This document shows, one piece after another, positions 1 through 6,467 of a DNA stretch of 12,079 bases. This DNA is from Candidatus Bipolaricaulota bacterium (GTDB taxonomy: Bacteria; Bipolaricaulota; Bipolaricaulia; RBG-16-55-9): positions 1-12,079 of the forward strand of contig JAHEOA010000148.1 in NCBI GenBank assembly GCA_018609825.1. The letters are read 5' to 3'. The notes beneath the pieces are model-generated. The model ran no database searches, was not told where the DNA came from, and worked only from the letters and a program-made list of their open reading frames with translations. The first letter of the stretch is position 1; every line of letters starts with the position of its first letter. Both the position numbers and the translations under genes were made by a program.

Positions 1-858
1 GAGGTCATCGACGCCTTCGAGGACGCTCAACGTGCCGAGGGCGACACGGTGCCGGTCCGCATCCGACGCGACGAGGAGAAACGAACGCTGAACGTCAACG
101 TCGCCCAGCTCGATCTCGCCCAGATCCAGGACGCCAGCATGGCGATGCGCGTGGTGCCCACCTGGTCCGCCGTGCGGCGCGTCGAGCCGGACTCGATCTG
201 GGCCGAGGCCGGTCTGCAAGCCGGCGATCGCCTGCTGAGCGCCAACGGGCTCGCGATCCACGGCTCCGTCGACCTCGTTAAGGCCATCGCGCGCGCCCAC
301 GGCGACGACACGGAAACGCTCCAACTGGAGGTCGAGCGGGACGGCCAGACCCGCACGCTGACGGCCTCGCTGGCGAACGCCTCGCTGGAGACCGTCATGG
401 GCAACCTCCAACTGGACCAGGCCCGTCGACAGCCCGAGACCCTCTGGGCCGGTGTCCAAATCGGCAGCCAGCAGATCTGGGACATCCTGGCGCTGACATA
501 CTTCGGGCTGAAGCAGGTCTTCACGGGCCAGATGGAGGCCGGCCAGGCGTTCGTCGGGCCGGTCGGCATTGCCGACTTGCTGGGGCAGAGCATCGACCTC
601 GGCTTCGGCTACTTCCTGCGGCTGGTGGCGCTGCTCAGCCTCATGCTCGGCATCTTCAACCTGCTGCCCTTCCCGGCTCTCGATGGCAGTCGTATCGTGT
701 TGAACGGCATCAACGGCCTGCTCAAGATGGTGATCGGCAAGCCGATCCCTCCGGAAAAGGAAGGCGTCCTCCACTACGTCGGCTTCGCCCTGCTGATGGC
801 GCTGGTGCTCTTTATCACCTGGAACGACATCGAGCGGCTTTTCACGGGCGGGTTCTGA
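1..858 (+). CDS. rseP: RseP-type site-2 protease (M50 family), 3' part of gene
   Basis: This is an integral-membrane zinc metalloprotease of the kind that cuts transmembrane anti-sigma factors or other single-pass proteins (regulated intramembrane proteolysis). The reading frame is open from base 1, so the N-terminus with the HExxH motif lies outside the window; 285 residues are visible. In order they hold the end of a first PDZ domain (about residues 1-38), a second PDZ domain (about 55-125, with the typical AGLQAGDRLLSANG stretch), the family motif GPVGIA, a membrane segment containing the third active-site motif NLLPFPALDG, and a last membrane helix ending in a WNDIERLF box. Two PDZ domains match RseP more than the one-PDZ sporulation-type proteases. 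A GTG at 49 is an internal codon, not the start. The substrate cannot be deduced here. The family call is very firm; the symbol is by family. Confidence 0.93.
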   Translation, partial: EVIDAFEDAQRAEGDTVPVRIRRDEEKRTLNVNVAQLDLAQIQDASMAMRVVPTWSAVRRVEPDSIWAEAGLQAGDRLLSANGLAIHGSVDLVKAIARAHGDDTETLQLEVERDGQTRTLTASLANASLETVMGNLQLDQARRQPETLWAGVQIGSQQIWDILALTYFGLKQVFTGQMEAGQAFVGPVGIADLLGQSIDLGFGYFLRLVALLSLMLGIFNLLPFPALDGSRIVLNGINGLLKMVIGKPIPPEKEGVLHYVGFALLMALVLFITWNDIERLFTGGF

Positions 859-879
859 CGCAGACGTCCCTTACATCGG

Positions 880-908
880 TTGACAGGCACGGCGGCCTCC
901 GCTATCAT
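880..908 (+). promoter_or_regulatory. Sigma70-type promoter of tRNA-Gln
   Basis: TTGACA (880-885) and TATCAT (903-908) are separated by exactly 17 bp, giving a full -35 match and a 5/6 -10 match. Transcription would start near 914-916, a few bases before the mature tRNA 5' end at 922. It lies just after the stop codon of the protease gene, so the tRNA has its own promoter. Confidence 0.8.
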
Positions 909-921
909 TCCCGTCGAACAT

Positions 922-995
922 TGGGAGATCGTCTAATGGCAGGACGACGGGTTCTGGTCCCGTTAGTGGAGGTTCGAATCCTCCTCTCCCAACCA
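922..995 (+). tRNA. tRNA-Gln (anticodon CTG), CCA encoded
   Basis: The 74 bases fold into a complete cloverleaf. The acceptor stem TGGGAGA (922-928) pairs 7/7 with TCTCCCA (985-991), followed by discriminator A and an encoded CCA (993-995). The anticodon stem ACGGG (947-951) pairs with CCCGT (959-963) around the loop TTCTGGT, giving anticodon CTG at 954-956. The T stem GGAGG/CCTCC (968-972, 980-984) encloses TTCGAAT, and the D arm has the AATGG-type loop. The weak first pair U1-A72 is a known glutamine tRNA identity element, and the D and anticodon arms resemble other bacterial tRNA-Gln genes. It reads CAG codons. No terminator-like hairpin follows before the next gene 56 bp downstream. Confidence 0.97.
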
Positions 996-1051
996 CCTTC
1001 GCCCATCCACGCAGCCGCCCGCAATCCTGACGAGCTACACCTGCTTATCCC

Positions 1052-1738
1052 ATGAATGTCGAGGCCTGGATCGTCGAGTGGTCGGCGGTCGAATCGGAAC
1101 CGTTGCTCAGTCTGCTGAGTCCGGACGAGCATCGCCGCGCTGATCGCTTCGCCAACGGTTCGGCCCGTTCCCGCTTCGTCATCGCCCGCGGCCTGCTGCG
1201 CCGGCTCATCGGTCGTTATCTGGCCGTGCCGCCGACCGAAGTCCGCTTGGATTACGCGTCGACGGGGAAACCGAGGCTTGCGGCCCCGCACGATACGATC
1301 GGTCTGCGGTTCAGCGTGAGCCATGCCGACCGGTTCGGGCTCATCGCGCTGGCCCGTGGCGTCGCGCTCGGCGTCGACGTCGAGACGTCCCCAGCCGCTG
1401 AAGCGGCCCTGCGCCTCGCGGATCGATTCTTCACCTCTCCGGAAGCGGCCCAGCTCCGCGGCACGTCCCCGTCGGAACGGGCGGAAGCGTTTGCCGCGAT
1501 GTGGGCCGCCAAGGAGGCCCTGATCAAAGCCCGCGGCGAGACCGTGCCGAGCGCGCTCAGCCGCTACGAGGTCGATCGCAGCGACGATGGCTCGATCGCC
1601 GTGGGCCGCATCGAGGGCGACCCGAGCTCGGCCCCTGATTGGCGACTCGACACGGTCCGCTTGGCCAAGGGGCACACGGCGGCCGTCGCCGTCAAGGATC
1701 CGAGGGCCGCGATCCGCTGGCAGCGCCTGAACGATTGA
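1052..1738 (+). CDS. 4'-phosphopantetheinyl transferase, Sfp type
   Basis: This cytoplasmic enzyme moves the 4'-phosphopantetheine arm of CoA onto a serine of carrier proteins (fatty-acid, polyketide or peptide synthase type), with Mg2+. The 228-residue length fits the two-lobed Sfp class rather than the roughly 120-residue AcpS. Motifs are in the right order: GKP at 72-74, FSVSH at 87-91, the metal-binding GVDVE at 107-111 (Asp109, Glu111) and WAAKEA at 151-156 (Lys154, Glu155). The ATG at 1052 is chosen because the N-terminus aligns with the family; no Shine-Dalgarno sequence is visible before it. It lies 56 bp after tRNA-Gln with no clear promoter of its own, so it may be read from the tRNA promoter. 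It converges on coaBC, which makes a precursor of its co-substrate. The carrier protein is not in the window. Confidence 0.92.
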   Translation: MNVEAWIVEWSAVESEPLLSLLSPDEHRRADRFANGSARSRFVIARGLLRRLIGRYLAVPPTEVRLDYASTGKPRLAAPHDTIGLRFSVSHADRFGLIALARGVALGVDVETSPAAEAALRLADRFFTSPEAAQLRGTSPSERAEAFAAMWAAKEALIKARGETVPSALSRYEVDRSDDGSIAVGRIEGDPSSAPDWRLDTVRLAKGHTAAVAVKDPRAAIRWQRLND

Positions 1739-1771
1739 GCCGCTGGGGCTTAGCGCCACCGAGCGGGGGGG
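1739..1771. terminator. Imperfect hairpin between convergent genes, possible terminator
   Basis: The 33-bp gap between the two convergent stop codons can fold into a hairpin. CCGC (1740-1743) faces GCGG near 1763-1766, and an inner arm TGGgGC faces GCgCCA. The stem has a mismatch and a bulge, and no T-run follows on either strand. It may slow polymerase from both sides, but a classical intrinsic terminator is not shown. Confidence 0.25.
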
Positions 1772-2992
1772 TCAGCCTGAGGACGGCTTCAGCAAGCGAG
1801 CGATCCGGAGCATGATCTCGCGGGCCAGCGTCCGCTTGGGCTGGCGCGGCAGCGCCTCCTGGCGGCCGTCGGGGTAGACGAGCGTGACCGCGTTGTCGTC
1901 GCTTTCGGCGCCCCCGTCGGGCCCGGAGATGTCGTTGGCGACGATCAGGTCGAGCCCCTTGGCAGTAAGTTTCGAGCGAGCTTTGTCGAGGAGATCGTCG
2001 GTCTCCGCGGCAAACCCGACGATCAACGGACGCGAGCCTTCCTCGCCAAGGGATCCCTGGATCGTGCCCAGGATGTCGGGCGTCCGTTCCAACTCGATCG
2101 TTTGGCCATCGTCTGACCCCTTGCTCGACTTCCGTGCAGAGGCCCGTTTGGGCTGCCAGTCCGCCACGGCCGCGGCCATGACGAGCGCGTCATGCCAGGG
2201 GAGCCATCGCAGGACGGCCTCGCGCATGTCGACCGCGCTCTCCACGCGTTCGGTGACCACGCCCGCGGGCTCGGTCAGTTGCGTCGGCCCGCTAACGAGG
2301 GTGACGCGAGCGGCGCCCAAGGCGCGGCCCGCTTCGGCCAGCGCGTAGCCCATCTTCCCCGACGAGCGATTGGTGATCGCGCGCATGGGATCGAGCCGCT
2401 CGCGCGTTGGACCGGCCGTCACGAGCACGGCGCGGCCCGCTAACAGGGATCCTTGGCTGAGAATCGTCTGAGCTTCGTCAAGGATGCGCTCGTCGGTGGG
2501 GAATCGCCCTCGTCCGGATCGCCCACTGGCCAGCGCTCCCGCCTCCGCCTCCAGGAACCGATAGCCGCGCGCCTCAAGTTCCCGCTGATTGCGCAGGTAG
2601 ATCGGATTCTCAATCATGTTCGTCTCCATGGAAGGCACGACGAGCTTCGGGGCCGTGCATGCGGCCACCAGCGTCGTCAGATAGTCGTCGGCGATGCCGT
2701 GCGCCATCTTGCCCACGACGTCGAAGGTCGCCGGCATCAGGATGACAAGGTCGGCCCGGTGGGCCAATCGAACGTGCTCCAGCGGGGCGTCATGCCAGAG
2801 GTCGCTCAGTACGGGGTGGTGCGAGAGCGCTTGGAACGTCAGCGGCGCCACGAACTGCCGGGCCGCGTCGGTCATGACGACATGGACGTCCGCCCCGTGT
2901 TGGCGGAGCTGGCTGACGACGCCGGCGGCCTTGTAGGCGGCGATGCCGCCACAGATGCCGCAGACGATCGTCTTCCCGGTTAAATCTGGCAT
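1772..2992 (-). CDS. coaBC: CoaBC: phosphopantothenoylcysteine decarboxylase / phosphopantothenate-cysteine ligase
   Basis: This bifunctional cytoplasmic flavoprotein carries out two successive steps of CoA synthesis: the CoaB half joins 4'-phosphopantothenate to cysteine and the CoaC half decarboxylates the product to 4'-phosphopantetheine. Starting at ATG 2992 it has 406 residues, normal for the fusion. The CoaC half (about 1-180) has the GGIAAYKA FMN-binding start and His73 in the LEHVRLAH segment. The CoaB half (about 185-406) has VTAGPTRE, the NRSSGKMG motif at 208-215, a lysine-rich segment near 282-291, TPDIL and VGFAAETDDL. Odd points are in the CoaC half: PATFDV replaces PASANT, PSMETNMI replaces PxMNxxMW, and Ser156 sits where E. 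coli has Cys158. An in-frame GTG at 3016 would add eight residues, but the ATG better fits the family N-terminus. Neither start has a good Shine-Dalgarno sequence. Confidence 0.93.
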   Translation of the reverse strand: MPDLTGKTIVCGICGGIAAYKAAGVVSQLRQHGADVHVVMTDAARQFVAPLTFQALSHHPVLSDLWHDAPLEHVRLAHRADLVILMPATFDVVGKMAHGIADDYLTTLVAACTAPKLVVPSMETNMIENPIYLRNQRELEARGYRFLEAEAGALASGRSGRGRFPTDERILDEAQTILSQGSLLAGRAVLVTAGPTRERLDPMRAITNRSSGKMGYALAEAGRALGAARVTLVSGPTQLTEPAGVVTERVESAVDMREAVLRWLPWHDALVMAAAVADWQPKRASARKSSKGSDDGQTIELERTPDILGTIQGSLGEEGSRPLIVGFAAETDDLLDKARSKLTAKGLDLIVANDISGPDGGAESDDNAVTLVYPDGRQEALPRQPKRTLAREIMLRIARLLKPSSG

Positions 2993-3002
2993 GGTCGCGA
3001 TG

Positions 3003-3032
3003 AGCGTACGTCCCACGTTCGGGATGGATCAA
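3003..3032 (-). promoter_or_regulatory. Candidate coaBC promoter close to the start codon
   Basis: On the minus strand TTGATC (3032-3027) and TACGCT (3008-3003) lie 18 bp apart. They match the sigma70 consensus at 4/6 and 3/6 positions. The -10 box ends 10 bases before ATG 2992, so a transcript from here would be almost leaderless. The box match is modest. Confidence 0.3.
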
Positions 3033-3079
3033 GCGTCAACGACATGCGCGGCAGGACCGATGTCGAGTGGGTCGGTATG

Positions 3080-3094
3080 GCGGCGGGCCGCCGC
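3080..3094. repeat. Perfect GC-rich hairpin at the end of the exported-protein gene
   Basis: GCGGCG (3080-3085) and CGCCGC (3089-3094) form a perfect 6-bp stem around a 3-base loop. The hairpin touches the stop codon of the minus-strand gene ending at 3094. No T-run follows on the minus strand, so it may stabilise the transcript 3' end or act as a weak terminator before coaBC. Confidence 0.35.
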
Positions 3095-4209
3095 TAGAAC
3101 TCCAGGTCGAGGCCGAAGCTGGACTCCCGGAAGCCCTGCGGGGTCACCAGCGTCGAGAACGTCAGGCCTTCCCAGAATGCCGCCAGCTTGAACGCCTGTT
3201 GGCCGGTGTTGTTCAGAATTGAAGCCTCACCGGTGAAGTCCACGGAGCCGAGTTCGGCGGTGAGCTGGAAGCGCTGTTCCTGTACGCCCTCGCCGCGGCT
3301 GAACGTCGTGGTGCTCGTCAAGGTATTGGAGCCGAAGTGATAATCGACCGCGAACTTGCCGCGCTTGATCTTGACGGCGTCGTTCGCCGGGTCGAGCTCC
3401 GCCTGACTGGTGACGTTGCCGTTGCTGATCTTGACGGTGATCTCGCCGATGTTGAGCGGGTTCGACAGGTCGTGCTTCTGTTTCGTCTGCTGCAGCACGG
3501 TCGAAATGTCCAGGCCGCTGACGCCGCCCGACATGTTGAACACGAGCGTCACGTCGTCGCCCGACTCCGGCAGCGGCACGTCCGCGTTCATCAGGCTTCG
3601 GGCGAGATATTGGGTCAACCCGGCCATGAAGTCGGCCTTGGCTTCCAACGTGGTGCCGCCCAACTGCAGGGACAGCTCCTGCGGGACGCGCTCGTCGAGG
3701 GCCGCGTTCGGCGAGGCGACGCCCGATACCTGGACGAACGTGCGCATAAGTTCCTTCGTGACATCGATATGCTCTGCCAAAAGGCTGATGTTCTCGCCCA
3801 GCCGCATCTGGACGTCCGAATCCGTGCGCTCAATCGAAGGGGCCGCGTTGTGCTCCACGAGGCCGGAGAGCGTGTAGTCCTTGTTGAGCGGAACGTCGCC
3901 CACGGTTGGATTCGGCGCGACCCCAAGGCGGGCGGGGCCCCGATCCTCGGGACGATCGCCCGCATCTTCGGATGTCAGACAGTCGACGGCGTGCTTCGGC
4001 CCAGAGTCGGCATAGGGCATGAGCCAATCGACCAGCGAAGTGAGCGTCTCATGGACGTTTGGAGAGGCGGGGGTCGCTTGGTTGCATTGGGGAACCGAGG
4101 GAGGTCCCTCGGGAGCGGCGGCCGCGCCCGGCAGCGACATGTAGAACCAGAGACCCATCAGCAACACGAACGCCGCGCAGCGGGGCCGCTCGATCCAGGC
4201 TACCGTCAT
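3094..4209 (-). CDS. Exported protein of unknown function, beta-rich C-terminal half
   Basis: I do not recognise a named family. The start is ATG 4209, which has a good Shine-Dalgarno sequence (AGGGAG, 9-base spacing); an upstream in-frame ATG at 4242 would spoil the signal peptide. The 371 residues begin with a signal peptide: charged MTVAWIERPRC, a hydrophobic core at about 12-28, and an AAAA run near 29-32 for cleavage. A proline-rich stretch with two cysteines (42, 76) follows. The middle part looks helical and polar. From about residue 190 the chain is rich in alternating polar/hydrophobic strands, and it ends in DLEF with a terminal phenylalanine, as many outer-membrane or surface beta proteins do. 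No lipobox is present. It has its own promoter and is divergent from the sensor kinase, so it could be a target of that two-component system. Outer-membrane location is inference. Confidence 0.8.
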   Translation of the reverse strand: MTVAWIERPRCAAFVLLMGLWFYMSLPGAAAAPEGPPSVPQCNQATPASPNVHETLTSLVDWLMPYADSGPKHAVDCLTSEDAGDRPEDRGPARLGVAPNPTVGDVPLNKDYTLSGLVEHNAAPSIERTDSDVQMRLGENISLLAEHIDVTKELMRTFVQVSGVASPNAALDERVPQELSLQLGGTTLEAKADFMAGLTQYLARSLMNADVPLPESGDDVTLVFNMSGGVSGLDISTVLQQTKQKHDLSNPLNIGEITVKISNGNVTSQAELDPANDAVKIKRGKFAVDYHFGSNTLTSTTTFSRGEGVQEQRFQLTAELGSVDFTGEASILNNTGQQAFKLAAFWEGLTFSTLVTPQGFRESSFGLDLEF

Positions 4210-4232
4210 TCGGGAACACTCCCTTCCAGAGA

Positions 4233-4261
4233 AGTCTATCACTGGCCTGTCAAGGGGTCAA
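4233..4261 (-). promoter_or_regulatory. Promoter of the exported-protein gene
   Basis: On the minus strand TTGACC (4261-4256, 5/6) and TAGACT (4238-4233, 4/6) are separated by 17 bp. Transcription would begin near 4226, giving a leader of about 17 bases that contains the AGGGAG ribosome site before ATG 4209. A perfect TTGACA at 4253-4248 overlaps this promoter but has no suitable -10 box 16-18 bp downstream. Confidence 0.6.
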
Positions 4262-4312
4262 GACAACACGTCACATTCGGCGCCTGGATTGATTTTCCAG
4301 AGGCGTGTGTCT
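4261..4312. repeat. Interrupted inverted repeat over the divergent promoter region
   Basis: CGCCTGGA (4281-4288) is complementary to TCCA...GGCG (4296-4305) with a 2-base bulge. Outside it, AGACAACACG (4261-4270) is complementary to CGTGTGTCT (4304-4312) apart from one extra base. Together they make a long, interrupted dyad centred on the -35 box of the kinase promoter. It could be an operator for the response regulator encoded downstream or a hairpin; the sequence does not decide. Confidence 0.4.
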
Positions 4313-4317
4313 AAACT
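4289..4317 (+). promoter_or_regulatory. Candidate promoter of the two-component operon
   Basis: TTGATT (4289-4294) and TAAACT (4312-4317) each match 4/6 of the sigma70 consensus and are separated by 17 bp. The -10 box ends 10 bases before the chosen ATG at 4328, so the mRNA would carry only a few bases of leader. No Shine-Dalgarno sequence precedes that ATG, which agrees with leaderless translation. Confidence 0.5.
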
Positions 4318-4327
4318 CCGATCGGCC

Positions 4328-5797
4328 ATGAACGTCCGCTTCAGCCTGCGCAGCAAATTCATCTGGACGTTGGCGCTCTTTACCATCGTGCTGTCGGTAT
4401 CCTTCGGCGTCATCTCAGCCTACCAGCTCCAAGGCGAGTTGGAACAGCAGGTGATCAATCGGGGGGAACGGTTGGTGAGTTCGCTTGCCCAGAGCGTCCT
4501 TCCGGCAAGTGACTCGAGTGAAGAGCTGTCTCAAGGCCTCAACTATTTCAATGCCTTTTTTAACCAGGTTATCGGCTCCGAGGTTGTGTTCGTTCAGGCG
4601 GTGAAGGGTCAGAACAGTGCCATTTTTGCGCCCAATGTGAGCAGCGACCTGGGGTTGCAGATCGTTGACCCGGAGTCTCGCCAGCTGGAAAAGCGACGGC
4701 TCCCCGAGGAAGGGACCCCATATTTCGATTTGATCATCCCCGTGGAGTCCAGCCCGGACGGGTCCGATTATCCGGAACCGACCTACATGCGGATCGGCTT
4801 ATCCCGCCAATACGTTCAACAGACGGTCCAACAAGAGTGGACCCGGACAGCCGGGCTGAGTGCCCTCTACATCACGGCCGGGCTGATCCTGGCGTTCTGG
4901 CTTTATAAGAACATCCTCGGGCCGGTGGAGACGCTGACGCAATCGGTGAAGCGCTTCAAGCGGGACATGACCTCCCGCGCCCAAGTAAAAAGCGGGGACG
5001 AGCTCCAGACGCTGGCCGACGAGTTCAACCGCATGGCGGACACCATCCAGGAGCGGGATAGCCGGCTGGAACAGGTCAACGAAGAGCTCCGGCGCGCCAA
5101 CCAAGTGAAAAGCGAGTTCCTGTCCGTGATGGGGCACGAGCTCAAAACGCCTCTGCACGCCATTCGCGGCTACGCCCAGTTGCTCAAGGAGGGCATCGAC
5201 GGTCCCGTCACGGACGCCCAGCGGGAGGACTTGGATAACATTGTCACATCTGGGGATCATCTACGTGCACTTATTGACAATATCCTGCACTTCAGCAAGC
5301 TCGAATCAGGCGAGGAGACGCTCCATCCCGACGTCGTGGAAGTCGGCAAGCTGATCGACGAAGCCATGCAGAACGTCCAGGTCATGGCCCGCGAAAAGGG
5401 CGTGGAGTTGCGTGCCAACGCCAATGGGCTCCACGTTCGAGCCGACAGCACCAAGCTGAAGCAGGTGCTCATCAACCTGCTGAGCAACGCGCTCAAGTGC
5501 ACGGACGAGGGCCACATCGAGGTCAGCGCCGAGCAGCAGGACGGCGAAGTCGTCTTCGTCGTGCGCGACACCGGCATCGGCATTCCGCAAAGTCACTGGG
5601 AACAGATCTTCGAGCCGTTTACGCAGCTGGACTCCTCGACGACGCGCCCGTGGGCCGGCATCGGCCTCGGGTTGTCCATCGTCAAAAAGTACATCGAGAT
5701 GCACCAGGGACGGGTCTGGGTCCGCAGCCGCGAGGGCGAGGGGAGCGCGTTCTACTTCAGCATACCGACCGATCCGGAGGAAAGGGGCGAGCCATGA
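4328..5797 (+). CDS. Membrane sensor histidine kinase (HAMP, HisKA, HATPase)
   Basis: This sensor autophosphorylates on histidine and passes the phosphate to the regulator encoded next. From ATG 4328 it has 489 residues: TM1 at about 11-33, an extracytoplasmic sensor region of about 140 residues (no named domain recognised, size of a single Cache-like domain), TM2 at 175-193, HAMP at about 194-247 running into a coiled coil, and the dimerisation/phosphoacceptor helix SVMGHELKTPL with His270. The ATPase domain follows: N box with Asn383/Asn387 (NALKCT instead of the usual NA.KFT), G1 DTGIGIP at 414-420, EPF at 429-431 and G2 GIGLGL at 444-449. An in-frame TTG at 4289 would overlap the putative -35 box and has no ribosome site. 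The stop overlaps the regulator start (ATGA), so the two are translationally coupled. The signal sensed is unknown. Confidence 0.93.
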   Translation: MNVRFSLRSKFIWTLALFTIVLSVSFGVISAYQLQGELEQQVINRGERLVSSLAQSVLPASDSSEELSQGLNYFNAFFNQVIGSEVVFVQAVKGQNSAIFAPNVSSDLGLQIVDPESRQLEKRRLPEEGTPYFDLIIPVESSPDGSDYPEPTYMRIGLSRQYVQQTVQQEWTRTAGLSALYITAGLILAFWLYKNILGPVETLTQSVKRFKRDMTSRAQVKSGDELQTLADEFNRMADTIQERDSRLEQVNEELRRANQVKSEFLSVMGHELKTPLHAIRGYAQLLKEGIDGPVTDAQREDLDNIVTSGDHLRALIDNILHFSKLESGEETLHPDVVEVGKLIDEAMQNVQVMAREKGVELRANANGLHVRADSTKLKQVLINLLSNALKCTDEGHIEVSAEQQDGEVVFVVRDTGIGIPQSHWEQIFEPFTQLDSSTTRPWAGIGLGLSIVKKYIEMHQGRVWVRSREGEGSAFYFSIPTDPEERGEP

Positions 5798-6459
5798 AGA
5801 TCCTCATCGCCGAGGACGACGCCCGGTCCATGGGGCTGCTGACGAAGTACCTGGAGTCACGCGGCCACACCGTCCTGCCCGCCGAGGACGGCCGGGCGGC
5901 GCTGGAGACGCTGGAGGCGCACCATCCTGATCTCATTCTGCTTGACGTCATGATGCCGAACGTCGACGGCTGGGAGGTGCTCGAACACGTCCGCGAGATG
6001 GGCGACATCCCCGTCATCATGGTGACCGTCAAGGACTCCACCGACGACAAGGTCCGCGGGCTCTCCAGCGGCGTCGACGACTACATCACCAAGCCGTTCG
6101 ACCTTCAGGAAGTCGAGGCCCGCATTGAAGCCGTCATGCGGCGCTACGGCGCCCCGAGCCATACGGAAGTCGGGCCGCTGGCCATCGACGACGAGACAAA
6201 GGAGGTCAAGCTCCACGGGGAATCGATCGAACTCTCGCCCAAGGAGTACGAGCTGTTGTCCTATCTGGCCTCGAAGCCGGGACGGGTCTTCTCCCAAGAC
6301 GAGATCCTCGGCCACGTCTGGGCAGACAGTCCCTACGCGGGCGCCGAGGACGTCAAGAAGTACGTCTATCTCCTGCGGAACAAGCTGAAGGAGCGAGGGG
6401 CGGAGGAACTCGTCAAGACCGTCCGCGGGTTCGGCTACAAGCTGAACGTGGAGGGGTGA
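5794..6459 (+). CDS. OmpR/PhoB-family response regulator
   Basis: This DNA-binding partner of the upstream kinase has 221 residues. The receiver domain (1-118) shows the acidic pair Asp8/Asp9 in IAEDDA, phosphoacceptor Asp51 in LLDVMMP, Thr78 and Lys100 in YITKPFD. The C-terminal winged helix (about 125-221) has the usual ELSPKEYELLSYLASKPGRV, DVKKYVYLLRNKL and VRGFGYKL segments of the OmpR/PhoB subfamily, so it should bind promoters as a dimer. ATG 5794 overlaps the kinase stop and follows a purine-rich GGAGGAAAGGGG ribosome site inside the kinase gene. The same frame is open upstream to about 5497, but that part is kinase sequence read out of frame. The divergent promoter region at 4233-4317 is the nearest place for it to act. 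Its gene ends 8 bp before the stop of the convergent protease gene. Confidence 0.95.
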   Translation: MKILIAEDDARSMGLLTKYLESRGHTVLPAEDGRAALETLEAHHPDLILLDVMMPNVDGWEVLEHVREMGDIPVIMVTVKDSTDDKVRGLSSGVDDYITKPFDLQEVEARIEAVMRRYGAPSHTEVGPLAIDDETKEVKLHGESIELSPKEYELLSYLASKPGRVFSQDEILGHVWADSPYAGAEDVKKYVYLLRNKLKERGAEELVKTVRGFGYKLNVEG

Positions 6460-6467
6460 CCGCCACG

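Noticed and set aside
4248..4253. Perfect TTGACA on the minus strand as -35 box
   Set aside because: At 16-18 bp spacing there is no acceptable -10 box; the overlapping TTGACC-17-TAGACT pair is better.
3337..4314. 325-codon open frame on the plus strand opposite the exported protein
   Set aside because: The minus-strand gene has a signal peptide, ribosome site and promoter; this frame has none and a shadow-like Arg/Val/Leu composition.
4556..4561. Run of six T in the kinase gene as a phase-variation tract
   Set aside because: Six bases is too short to be a convincing slippage tract, and the frame is intact.
5497..5793. In-frame upstream extension of the response regulator
   Set aside because: The receiver domain begins properly at ATG 5794 with a ribosome site; the extension is kinase coding sequence in the wrong frame.
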